Positions 34,123 through 42,072 of a stretch of 64,000 bases of DNA are shown here, piece after piece (the stretch's first letter is position 1; the number at the start of each line of letters is the position of its first letter). The notes under the pieces were generated by a model. That model was not told the DNA's origin, ran no database searches, and was given only the letters and a program-made list of their open reading frames with translations. Position numbers and translations under genes: made by a program. This DNA comes from Arthrobacter sp. Leaf234 (GTDB lineage: Bacteria; Actinomycetota; Actinomycetes; Actinomycetales; Micrococcaceae): contig NZ_LMLU01000001.1 of assembly GCF_001422665.1 (NCBI RefSeq), positions 292,797 through 356,796 on the forward strand, written 5' to 3'.

Positions 34123-35952
34123 TCAGTCGGTCTCCGGCTCTTCGCGCGCGAGCGACTCGTGCGGATTCGTCTCGCCGCGAGCCATCTGCAGCGCGTCGGC
34201 CGCACGCACGAGGGCCAGGTGGGAGAAGGCCTGCGGGTAGTTGCCCGCCATCCGGCCGTTCTCGGCGTCGTACTCCTCCGAGAGCAGGCCCAGCTCGTTC
34301 GAGTAACCCACCAGCTGGTCCATGAGGCGTGTGGCGTCATCCAACCGGCCGCTGTGCGCGTACTGCTCGACGAGCCAGAACGAGCAGGCGAGGAACGGGT
34401 GCTCCCCCGGCTCGAGACCGTCGTCGGACTCGCCCGTGCGGTACCGCAGCAGGAGCCCGTGGGGATCCAGGAGGTGCTGTTCGATCCGCTCGACCGTGCC
34501 CAGCATCATCGGGTCGTCGTAGTCGAGGAACCCCACCTGAGGGAGCTGCAGGAGGGAGGCGTCCACCTCGCCGCCGTCGTAGACCTGCGTGAAGGAGTTC
34601 AGCCCGTGGTCGAAGCCGCGCTCGAGGATCTCGGTGCGCAGCCCGTCCCGCAGGCCGATCCAGTGGTCGAGTGGCCCGCTGAGCCCGTGGTCCCGGACCG
34701 CGCGGACGGCGCAGTCGAAGGCCGCCCACATCATGACCCGCGAGTGGGTGAAGTGCTGCAGCTCTCCGCGCATCTCCCAGATCCCGTGATCGCGATCGTC
34801 CAGGTGGTTCTCCGCGAAGGTGAGCAGCGCACGCTGCAGGGGCCACGAGAAGCTGTCCTCGGTGACGCCGTGACCGCGCAGCTTCTCGAGCGCCACCATC
34901 ACCTCGCCGACGACGTCGGCCTGGTACTGGCCCACGGCTCCGTTGCCCACCCGCACGGGCGTCGATCCGGCGTAGCCGGGCAGGTGCCCCAGCTCGCGTT
35001 CGGGCAGCCTGCGCTCACCGGCGAGCCCGTACATGATCTGGAGGTCCTCGGGATCACCCGCGACCGCCCGCAGCAGCCAGTTGCGCCACTCGAGGGCCTC
35101 GTCGGCGAACCCGTGCGTCATCATGGCCTCGAGCGTCAGCGCCGCGTCACGCAGCCAGCAGAAGCGGTAGTCCCAGTTGCGCGCGCCGCCGAACTGCTCC
35201 GGCAGCGAGGTGGTGGGAGCGGCGACGATCCCGCCGGTGTCCTCGTGCGTGAGCGCCCGCAGCACCAGCAGCGAACGCCGCACGGCGTCGGTGTAGCGTC
35301 CGTCGTCGACGCAGCTGGCGGCCCAGGCGCGCCAGTAGGTGATGGTGGTGTCCAGCGCGTCGTCGATGTCCAGAGCCGACGGCGTCTCCCGGTGGGACGG
35401 GTACCAGACGAGCTCGAGGTCGACGACGGCACCCGTGGCCACCGGGAACGTCCCCTCATGGCGGTGGTCGGCCGCCCTGAGGCGCGGTCCGCGGAGCAGG
35501 AGGGCATCGGGCCCGGCGATGGCCAGCAGGACCGGGACGCCGTCCTCGATCCCCTGGCTGACCCATGGCAGGATCTCCCCGTAGCCGAAGCGGATCTGCA
35601 CCTCCTGCCGCATGGTGACGGTGCCCACGAGCCCCTGGATGCGCCGCACCACATTGGCCCGCCGATCCGTGACCGGCATGAACTCGGTCACCAGCACCTC
35701 ACCCTCGTCGGTCTTCCAGTGGGTCTGCAGGACGAAGGTCGAATGGATATAGGTGCGGCTGACGACGGTGGCGGTGGGCGACTCCGGCGCGAGGAGCCAG
35801 CGCCCGTGATCGGGCGTACCGAGCATGGCGGCGAACACCGATTCGGAGTCGAAGCGCGGCATGCAGAGCCAGTCCACGCTGCCGTCACGGGAGATCAGCG
35901 CACCCGTGTGCAGGTCGGAGACGAGCGCGTAGTCCTTGATCGGTGATTGCAT
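34123..35952 (-). CDS. Glycoside hydrolase family 15 protein (glucoamylase/trehalase-like)
   Basis: The 609-residue cytosolic protein begins MQSPIKDYALVSDLHTGALISRDGSVDWLCMPRFDSESVF, the typical bacterial GH15 opening; a TTG four codons upstream (35964) is the alternative start. The (alpha/alpha)6 catalytic part has the acid-site motif WDYRFCWLRDAALTLEAM and a C-terminal Glu region YDAENGRMAGNYPQAFSHLA. Actinobacterial members include trehalases and glucoamylases, and no signal peptide is present, so trehalose or maltodextrin turnover is likely. The GDPD gene lies 39 bp upstream. Confidence 0.88.
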   Translation of the reverse strand: MQSPIKDYALVSDLHTGALISRDGSVDWLCMPRFDSESVFAAMLGTPDHGRWLLAPESPTATVVSRTYIHSTFVLQTHWKTDEGEVLVTEFMPVTDRRANVVRRIQGLVGTVTMRQEVQIRFGYGEILPWVSQGIEDGVPVLLAIAGPDALLLRGPRLRAADHRHEGTFPVATGAVVDLELVWYPSHRETPSALDIDDALDTTITYWRAWAASCVDDGRYTDAVRRSLLVLRALTHEDTGGIVAAPTTSLPEQFGGARNWDYRFCWLRDAALTLEAMMTHGFADEALEWRNWLLRAVAGDPEDLQIMYGLAGERRLPERELGHLPGYAGSTPVRVGNGAVGQYQADVVGEVMVALEKLRGHGVTEDSFSWPLQRALLTFAENHLDDRDHGIWEMRGELQHFTHSRVMMWAAFDCAVRAVRDHGLSGPLDHWIGLRDGLRTEILERGFDHGLNSFTQVYDGGEVDASLLQLPQVGFLDYDDPMMLGTVERIEQHLLDPHGLLLRYRTGESDDGLEPGEHPFLACSFWLVEQYAHSGRLDDATRLMDQLVGYSNELGLLSEEYDAENGRMAGNYPQAFSHLALVRAADALQMARGETNPHESLAREEPETD

Positions 35953-35991
35953 CCTCCCACTCAACCACAGGCGTGCAGCCGGGCCGAGGGG

Positions 35992-36858
35992 TCAGGGCGT
36001 CGCGCTCTCCAGTGCGAGCCGTATCCGCGCCGGCACGTCGGTGGTCAGCTCCTGCACGCCGAGGCCGGCGAGGTACAAGGCGTCCTCCTCGGTGTTGACG
36101 GTCCACACCCGGACCCTCGTGCCTTCGTCGATCCACCGACGAACCCGCTCGGGGTGGGCCCGGACATACTGGACGCCCGGGCCCGCCATGCCGACCTCCT
36201 GCCGGTCGATCAGCTCCTCGCCCTCCTTCAGCGCCCTCCGCATCACGTTGATGAGCGCGCCCTCGGCGACCGAACCGAACCGCAGGGCGTCCCGCACCTC
36301 CTGCGGCTCCACATCGGCGACCAGCTGGCACAGCAGGTGGTGCGGCGCAGTCTCGGCGAGTTGATGCATCGAATCCGGGTTGAAGCTCATGAAGCTCACC
36401 TCGAGGAGGCCCAGGGTGGACAATTCCGGGTCCCAGCCCTCGTCCATGAGGAACGCGATCAGGGACTCCTCGAGCCGCAGGCCGAACGGGCTCGGATGCT
36501 TCAATTCGATCGCCAGCTTCAGGGGCCGCCCCGTCGAGCGCAGGAGAGCCAGCAGGTCGGCGAGGCTGAGCACCTGGTCCCCGATCTCGCCGAAGCCGGC
36601 GGGGAGGTCCACGCCCTTCCAGGACGAGGCGTCCAGCGCCCTCAGCTCCGCCAGCGTGTGGTCCGCGACGTCGCCGGTGCCGTTCGTGGTCCGCTCCAAC
36701 GTGGTGTCGTGGAAGCACACGAGCTGACCGTCGCGGGTCAGGTGCACGTCGCACTCGACGCCGTCGGCTCCGTCCTCGAGGGCCTGCAGGTACGCCGCCC
36801 GGGTGTGCTCCGCGTAGGTGCCGCTGCTGCCACGGTGGGCGAAGATGACGGGAGTCAC
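35992..36858 (-). CDS. Glycerophosphodiester phosphodiesterase
   Basis: A GTG at 36858 is taken as start; the residues upstream in frame are not family-like. The 288-residue protein has AHRGSSGTYAEHTRAAYLQAL with the catalytic His, GVECDVHLTRDGQLVCFHD with Glu/Asp/His metal ligands, and KLAIELKHP. It hydrolyses glycerophosphodiesters to sn-glycerol 3-phosphate. No signal peptide is seen, so it is cytosolic. It sits 39 bp from the GH15 gene and is divergent from the DUF445 gene. Confidence 0.9.
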   Translation of the reverse strand: MTPVIFAHRGSSGTYAEHTRAAYLQALEDGADGVECDVHLTRDGQLVCFHDTTLERTTNGTGDVADHTLAELRALDASSWKGVDLPAGFGEIGDQVLSLADLLALLRSTGRPLKLAIELKHPSPFGLRLEESLIAFLMDEGWDPELSTLGLLEVSFMSFNPDSMHQLAETAPHHLLCQLVADVEPQEVRDALRFGSVAEGALINVMRRALKEGEELIDRQEVGMAGPGVQYVRAHPERVRRWIDEGTRVRVWTVNTEEDALYLAGLGVQELTTDVPARIRLALESATP

Positions 36859-36962
36859 GGGGCAACCTCTCGGTGTGGTCGGGGGTCCGGCTCCCACCGT
36901 ACGTGACCGCTTCGCCGGTTGCCCATCGCCACCGCCCACCGAGGAGAGCCGGACCGCGTCGA

Positions 36963-36975
36963 TAGACTCGGGAGG
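36963..36975 (+). promoter_or_regulatory. Leaderless -10 element (TAGACT + 7 nt) for the DUF445 gene
   Basis: TAGACT at 36963-36968 lies seven bases before the GTG at 36976; the following GGGAGGG might instead serve an ATG at 36988. Confidence 0.4.
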
Positions 36976-38235
36976 GTGAATGACCTGATGACCTCCTCGG
37001 ACGCGGAGCGGGCGGCCGCCCTCCGCCGCATGAAGACCGTGGCGACCGGACTGCTGGCCGTCATGGCCGTCATCTTCGTGGTGGCCTTCGCGCTCCAGGA
37101 CTCCTACCCCTGGCTGCAGTACGTCCGCGCGGCTGCCGAAGGCGGCATGGTGGGCGCCCTGGCCGACTGGTTCGCGGTGACTGCGCTGTTCAAGCATCCG
37201 ATGGGCCTGAGGATCCCCCACACGGCGATCATCCCCCGGAAGAAGGACCAGATCGGCGAATCACTGGGCCAGTTCGTGGAGGAGAACTTCCTCTCCGAGG
37301 ACGTGGTGCGCGCCAAGCTCGACTCCGCCCGCATCGCCCAGAAGGCGGGCGCGTGGCTGGAGAAGCCGGAGAGTGCCGACCGTGTGGCGGTGGAGGGCGC
37401 GGCGCTGATCCGCGGCATGTTCACGGTACTGAACGACGACGTCGTCCAGGGTGTCATCGAGTCCATGGTCCGGAAGCACCTGCTCGATCCGCCGTGGGGA
37501 CCACCCGTGGGCAGCATCGCGGAGAGGATCTTCGCCGAGGGCCACCACCACCAGCTCGTGGACCTGCTGGTGGACCGCGCTGCGGACTGGGTAGACGCGA
37601 ACTATTCGGTGGTCACGAGGGTTGTCGCGCAGCGGTCCCCCACCTGGGTCCCACGCCTCGTCGACGGGGTGGTCGGCGACCGCGTCCACGCGGAACTCTC
37701 CAAGTTCATCCGCGCGGTGCAGGACGACCCACAGCACGACGTCCGCATCTCCATCGACACGTACCTGCGTGATCTGGCCCAGGATCTGCAGCACAAGCCC
37801 GAGACCATCGCGAAGGCGGAGGAGATCAAGGGCCAGCTCCTCGACGATCCTCACGTCCGCGACCTGACGGCCCGCACGTGGTCCACCATCAAGAACGCCC
37901 TGCTCGATGCCGTCAACGACCCCGAGAGCGAACTGACGACGAAGTTCACGGCGGCCGTGCGGGACTTCGGCTCACGCCTGGCGAACGACGCCGACCTCGC
38001 GGCCAAGGTGAACCGCTGGATCGCCGACGCCGCGTCCTACGCGGTCCGCACCTACCGCAGTGAGATCGCTGGGGTCATCTCGGAGACCGTGGGCCGCTGG
38101 GACGCCGAGGAGACCTCCCGCAAGATCGAACTGCAGGTCGGCAAGGACCTGCAGTTCATCCGCATCAACGGCACGGTGGTCGGTTCGCTGGCGGGACTGT
38201 TGATCTTCACCCTCGCCCACGCGATCTTCGGTTAG
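36976..38235 (+). CDS. DUF445 family membrane protein
   Basis: The protein is 419 residues from GTG 36976, or 415 from ATG 36988 behind GGGAGGG; both starts are plausible. It has an N-terminal span (about 25-50), a re-entrant region with YVRAAAEGGMVGALADWFAVTALFKHP (the DUF445 signature) and IPHTAIIPRKKDQIGESLGQFVEENFLS. A long charged helical section follows, then a C-terminal span at IRINGTVVGSLAGLLIFTLAHAIFG. Homologues (YheB/YjiN type) have no settled role; some are envelope or spore-coat related. It converges with the EcsC-like gene. Confidence 0.85.
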   Translation: MNDLMTSSDAERAAALRRMKTVATGLLAVMAVIFVVAFALQDSYPWLQYVRAAAEGGMVGALADWFAVTALFKHPMGLRIPHTAIIPRKKDQIGESLGQFVEENFLSEDVVRAKLDSARIAQKAGAWLEKPESADRVAVEGAALIRGMFTVLNDDVVQGVIESMVRKHLLDPPWGPPVGSIAERIFAEGHHHQLVDLLVDRAADWVDANYSVVTRVVAQRSPTWVPRLVDGVVGDRVHAELSKFIRAVQDDPQHDVRISIDTYLRDLAQDLQHKPETIAKAEEIKGQLLDDPHVRDLTARTWSTIKNALLDAVNDPESELTTKFTAAVRDFGSRLANDADLAAKVNRWIADAASYAVRTYRSEIAGVISETVGRWDAEETSRKIELQVGKDLQFIRINGTVVGSLAGLLIFTLAHAIFG

Positions 38236-38257
38236 GCCCGTTTCGTCGGCCCGCCCG

Positions 38258-39043
38258 TCAGGCCTGCTTCTTCCCGGCATCCTGCCGAGTCAGCTCGAGC
38301 ACGTCGGCGAGTTCTCCGGGGATGGTCTGGGGCAGGGGCCCGAACGCCTCACGCGTGGTCTTGATGACCCCCTTGCCCATCAGGTGGTTGCCCGTTCCGC
38401 CGATCACCGCGCCCGCACCGAACGGCAGGGCGCGACCGAGCATGAAGCCACCCTGCTTCGCCAGGAACTTCTTGAGGAAGCGCCGCTGGATCGACCGCGT
38501 CACGGTCCTGACCATCGAGGCCGGGGCGGCCTTGTTGACGAGCTGGCCCCAGTACTGCGGAGCGCCCTGGCCCGCCGAAGCACCCAGGATGGAGCGGATC
38601 AGCGCCGTGCCCTCCTCCCCCATGAGGATCGCCATGACCATCGCGCGTGAACGCTCGGGGTCCTCGGTGCTGACGCCGTGCAGTTCCGCGATGGACTCCG
38701 CGAAGAGCGCCGTCGCCTCGAGGAACCCGACGGTCGCCGCGGCGGAGAGTCCGAGGGAGGCCAGCGTCCCGACCGCCGGCACCGCTGCTGTGGCGCCGAC
38801 GGCCGCTCCCGCCACCGTCGTCGCGCGCAGGTAGTCACGCTCGAGCAGCCGGGCGAGCTCCGCCGGCGAAGCCTCGGGGTGGCGCTTCCTCAGCCGCTCG
38901 AGGTTGGACAGGACGAACGGGCGCTGGACGTCGAGGGCGCGCTCCACGGCGCGAAGGATGGCCGGCTTCGGGTTGCCGTCCTTGTCGAACAGCGTTCCGT
39001 TGGCGGCCTTGACTGCCGGGTTCTCCTTGGTGCGGCCAAACAT
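38258..39043 (-). CDS. EcsC-like protein
   Basis: ATG at 39043 follows GGAGGGACC; 55 upstream residues in frame are discarded as noise. The 261-residue protein has a charged N-terminus and alternating Gly/Ala-rich amphipathic segments (AAVPAVGTLASLGLSAAATVGFLEATALFAESIAELHG) and a GFMLGRALPFGAGAVIGGTGNHLMGKGVIKTTREAFG C-terminus, the EcsC-family pattern. EcsC in Bacillus neighbours an ABC transporter, but here no transporter is adjacent. The role is unknown; membrane-associated. Confidence 0.75.
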   Translation of the reverse strand: MFGRTKENPAVKAANGTLFDKDGNPKPAILRAVERALDVQRPFVLSNLERLRKRHPEASPAELARLLERDYLRATTVAGAAVGATAAVPAVGTLASLGLSAAATVGFLEATALFAESIAELHGVSTEDPERSRAMVMAILMGEEGTALIRSILGASAGQGAPQYWGQLVNKAAPASMVRTVTRSIQRRFLKKFLAKQGGFMLGRALPFGAGAVIGGTGNHLMGKGVIKTTREAFGPLPQTIPGELADVLELTRQDAGKKQA

Positions 39044-39159
39044 GGTGGTCCCTCCGATGGTTCGTGTGCCCCTGGTTCGAGTGTAGGTGCGGCATCGCCC
39101 TGCCCGCCCGGGGTTCTGGCTGCGGCGCAGGAGCGGATCCGGATGCCCGCTTGTAACAG

Positions 39160-39192
39160 CGAAGGGCGCCACCGGTCCGGTGACGCCCTTCG
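39160..39192 (-). terminator. Terminator of the GlsB/YmgE-type gene
   Basis: CGAAGGGCG (39160-39168) pairs with CGCCCTTCG (39184-39192), with an inner CACCG/CGGTG stem, 37 bp past the minus-strand stop. Confidence 0.7.
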
Positions 39193-39228
39193 TCAGCTGT
39201 TCCCCCACGGTTCAGCCGGTGGTGCAGA

Positions 39229-39498
39229 TCAGACGCGCGAGCCCTTGCGACCGGTGATGAGGCCGTAGATGAAGAGCACGATCAGCGCGCCGAGGACGGC
39301 GAAGAGGATCGACGGCAGGGAGAACGTGCTGCCCATGTTGATGCCGAGGATGCTGCCGCCGATGAACCCGCCGAGGAAGGCTCCGACGACACCCAGGATC
39401 ATGGTGACGATGATGCCCCCGCCCTGCTTGCCGGGCATGATCAGCTTGGCGAGGGCGCCGGCGAGAAGGCCGAGGATAAGGAATGCGATGAAACTCAT
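39229..39498 (-). CDS. GlsB/YeaQ/YmgE family small stress membrane protein
   Basis: The 89-residue protein has three glycine-rich spans (MSFIAFLILGLLAGALAKLIMPGKQGGG, TMILGVVGAFLGGFIGGSILG, LFAVLGALIVLFIYGLITGRKG). This is the transglycosylase-associated/YmgE family that rises under envelope and general stress. The ATG follows AAGGAG. Terminator 39160-39192 makes it monocistronic. Confidence 0.9.
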   Translation of the reverse strand: MSFIAFLILGLLAGALAKLIMPGKQGGGIIVTMILGVVGAFLGGFIGGSILGINMGSTFSLPSILFAVLGALIVLFIYGLITGRKGSRV

Positions 39499-39843
39499 GT
39501 GGTGCTCCTTGAGTGATGAGGCATCCTGTCCGGGGACGGGATGCTGTCGAGTTATACGGTGCATCGAAGTGCAACTGGCTGCAACTGTACTTCATCAGCA
39601 TGCTTAGGGTGCAATCGTAGCACCACGCTAATCCTGCTTAGCAAGAGGCCGGGGGGAACATTCTCCGAATCGATACGGGGCGGGCCGCTGCGGCGCGGTG
39701 CCACCAGCCACCCCGGTTTTCCGGCGATCCACCCGTATGATGAGCGCAGGCGGGCCGCCCCCGGGAGTAAGCGGCACAGTCAGTGAAACCGCTGGGGAAT
39801 TCTCTCGAATCTGCCATTAGCGCCACACCGGAGGAGTTTTTTC
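39499..39843. other. Divergent intergenic region, AT-enriched
   Basis: These 345 bases carry no credible gene. From about 39545 to 39650 the sequence is AT-richer than usual, with repeated GTGCAACTG/CTGCAACTG and TGCTTAG words (39598-39606, 39632-39640). Promoters of the YmgE-type and DUF6458 genes must lie here. Confidence 0.5.
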
Positions 39844-40098
39844 ATGCGAATCGGTTCGTCAATCTTTCTTATTGCACTCGGTGCAATTCTTGCTTTCGCC
39901 GTGCAGGTCCAGGTCAGCTTCGTGGACCTGGCACTCGTCGGCTACATCCTGATGGCGGTGGGCGTGATCGGTCTCATCGCCTCCCTCGTCCTGGCGGCCC
40001 CCCGCCGTCAGGCACGTGTCTCCGAGTCCCGCTCGGTCGTGGATCCGAACACGGGCGAGACCATCACGCGCAGGGAGTCCCGCGACACCGGCCTCTGA
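39844..40098 (+). CDS. DUF6458-like small membrane protein
   Basis: The 84-residue protein starts MRIGSSIFLIALGAILAFAVQVQVS and has two spans followed by a short basic/acidic tail (RRQARVSESRSVVDPNTGETITRRES). The first ten codons use AT-ending codons unusual for this genome, which may help initiation after GGAGGAG and a T-run. The family is common in Micrococcaceae, with unknown function. An excellent terminator follows. Confidence 0.8.
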   Translation: MRIGSSIFLIALGAILAFAVQVQVSFVDLALVGYILMAVGVIGLIASLVLAAPRRQARVSESRSVVDPNTGETITRRESRDTGL

Positions 40099-40126
40099 TC
40101 CGGGAGCACGCACTCACGAGGAGCAA

Positions 40127-40161
40127 CGGAAGGCCGGGACATCGTCCCGGCCTTCCGTTTT
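40127..40161 (+). terminator. Rho-independent terminator with U tract
   Basis: CGGAAGGCCGGGA (40127-40139) pairs perfectly with 40145-40157 around CATCG-like loop, then TTTT. This is the strongest canonical terminator in the window. Confidence 0.92.
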
Positions 40162-40194
40162 CTGCGTTTACCCCCGAGTGAGGACAAAAAGTGC

Positions 40195-40224
40195 TTGACG
40201 TCACAGGAAATCCGGGTCTAGAGT
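40195..40224 (+). promoter_or_regulatory. Promoter of the fructose PTS operon
   Basis: TTGACG (40195-40200) and TAGAGT (40219-40224) are separated by 18 bases. CAAACAAAGATAAA just downstream is an AT-rich DeoR-type half-site pattern that FruR could bind. The ATG lies about 60 bases further. Confidence 0.6.
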
Positions 40225-40285
40225 CACTCAAACAAAGATAAAGCCACACGGTCGGGGTTGCCCGACCCACGACGACGGGGTCCTC

Positions 40286-41053
40286 ATGTTCGCGGAAGAG
40301 CGGTACCGGCAGATCAGCACCATGGTCCTCGCCGATGGCCGCGTCACGGTGTCCGCGCTCTCCTCCCGCTTCGGGATCACCAAGGAGACCGTGCGGCGGG
40401 ACCTCGCCCTGCTCGAGAACGACGGCGTCCTGCGCCGAGTACACGGCGGGGCGATCGCGGGCAGCGGTGCCACCACCAACGAGCCGAGCCTCAGCAGCCG
40501 GTCCGCCCAGCGCTCCCCCGAGAAGAAGCGCATCGCCGGGGCCGCCCTCACCCTCGCACCGCTCGCCGGTGCCGTCGTCGTCGACGCCGGCAGTACCACC
40601 GGCGCCCTGGCCGAGCTCCTCGTCACCGAGGCGCGGACGGGCCTGGCGGTCATCACGCACTCCGTCCCCGTCGCCGCCATGATCTCGGGCGCGGGGCTGA
40701 GCGTCGAGCTGGTGGGAGGGCGCGTCCGTGCCCTCACCAGCGCGGCCGTCGGCAGCAGCACGGTGGCGCACTTCGAACGCCTGCGGGCGGACGTCGCGTT
40801 CATCGGGACGAACGGCCTCGCCGCCGGCTTCGGACTGAGCACGCCGGACGTCGACGAGGCCGCCGTCAAGACCGCCATCCTCCGTTCCGCCCGGCGTGTG
40901 GTGCTGCTGGCGGATTCGTCGAAGTTCGACGAGGAGACCCTGATCAGTTTCGCCACCCTGGAGGACATCGATGTACTCATCACCGACCGCGCGCCCCGGG
41001 GCGCCCTCGCCGAGGCCCTCGCCGCTGCCGATGTGGAGGTGACGGTCGCGTGA
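40286..41053 (+). CDS. fruR: DeoR/GlpR family repressor of the fructose operon
   Basis: The 255-residue regulator has an N-terminal DeoR winged HTH (MFAEERYRQISTMVLADGRVTVSALSSRFGITKETVRRDLALLENDGVLRRVHGG) and a C-terminal sugar-phosphate-binding DeoRC domain (VVVDAGSTTGALAELL, VAFIGTNGLAAGFGLSTPDVDEAAVK). It should sense fructose 1-phosphate or a related phosphosugar. It starts the operon fruR-fruK-fruA-ptsH and overlaps fruK by GTGA. Confidence 0.9.
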   Translation: MFAEERYRQISTMVLADGRVTVSALSSRFGITKETVRRDLALLENDGVLRRVHGGAIAGSGATTNEPSLSSRSAQRSPEKKRIAGAALTLAPLAGAVVVDAGSTTGALAELLVTEARTGLAVITHSVPVAAMISGAGLSVELVGGRVRALTSAAVGSSTVAHFERLRADVAFIGTNGLAAGFGLSTPDVDEAAVKTAILRSARRVVLLADSSKFDEETLISFATLEDIDVLITDRAPRGALAEALAAADVEVTVA

Positions 41054-42072
41054 TCCTCACCCTCACCGCGAACCCCAGTATCGACCGCACCGTCGAGCTC
41101 ACGGAGCCCCTGGCGCGCGGCGCCGTGCAGCGGGCCGCCCGCGTGGTCCAGGAAGCCGGCGGCAAGGGCGTGAACGTCAGCCGGGCCCTCGCGATGTCCG
41201 GGACGCGGACCCTCGCGGTCCTGCCCGGGGACGACGACGACCCTGTGCTCGCCGGCCTGACCGCCGTCGGGGTCCCGTTCCGTAACCTGCCCGTCGGAGC
41301 GGGCCTGCGCACCAATACCGCGATCACCGAGCCGGACGGCACGACGACGAAGATCAACGAGCCCGGCCCCGAACTCTCGTCCGGGCTGATCGACCGTCTC
41401 GTCGCCGTCGTCGTCGAGGAGAGCGACGGCGCCGACTGGCTCGTCCTGGCCGGGTCCCTGCCGCCGGGCGTCCCCGCGACCTTCTACACGACGGTGACCG
41501 CAGCGGTCCGCGGGGCCTACGGGCTGTCCGCTCCCCTCATCGCCATCGACTCCTCCGGCGAGCCGCTCATCGAGGCGGCGGCCGGGGTCCCGGCACCCGA
41601 TCTGCTGAAGCCGAATGCCGAGGAGCTCAGCGAGCTCACCGGCATCGGCACGGGTGACCAGCTCGAGCACGATCACGAACTGGCCGCGAAGGCCTGCGCG
41701 GTGCTCATCACCGCGGGGGTGGGTGCGGTTCTGGCGACCCTTGGTTCCAAGGGCGCCCTGCTCGTGACGAACGCGGGGGCCTGGCACGCCGTACACCCGC
41801 CGGTTACGGCGCGTTCCACGGTCGGCGCGGGAGATTCCGCACTGGCCGGTTACCTGCTGGCGCACAGCGCAGGCGAACTCCCCGAGAACTGCCTGCGCCA
41901 GGCTGTCGCTCACGGATCGGCGGCTGCCGCCCTTCCTGGTTCCACCGTCCCATCGCTCGACCTGACGACGCCCGGCGCCGTCACCGTCACCCCCCTCAAG
42001 GTCACCCTTCCCGTGATCGAACCAAGCGCTACCGGGTCCATCGACGGACCCACAGCACAGGAGGAATTCTGA
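41050..42072 (+). CDS. fruK: 1-phosphofructokinase
   Basis: The GTG at 41050 overlaps the fruR stop. The 340-residue PfkB-family kinase opens ILTLTANPSIDRTVEL, has AGGKGVNVSRAL and the closing signature STVGAGDSALAGYLLAH with the catalytic Asp. It converts fructose 1-phosphate to fructose 1,6-bisphosphate. The stop shares bases with the next start (TGATG). A Glu-rich C-terminus of about 25 residues is longer than most. Confidence 0.93.
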   Translation: MILTLTANPSIDRTVELTEPLARGAVQRAARVVQEAGGKGVNVSRALAMSGTRTLAVLPGDDDDPVLAGLTAVGVPFRNLPVGAGLRTNTAITEPDGTTTKINEPGPELSSGLIDRLVAVVVEESDGADWLVLAGSLPPGVPATFYTTVTAAVRGAYGLSAPLIAIDSSGEPLIEAAAGVPAPDLLKPNAEELSELTGIGTGDQLEHDHELAAKACAVLITAGVGAVLATLGSKGALLVTNAGAWHAVHPPVTARSTVGAGDSALAGYLLAHSAGELPENCLRQAVAHGSAAAALPGSTVPSLDLTTPGAVTVTPLKVTLPVIEPSATGSIDGPTAQEEF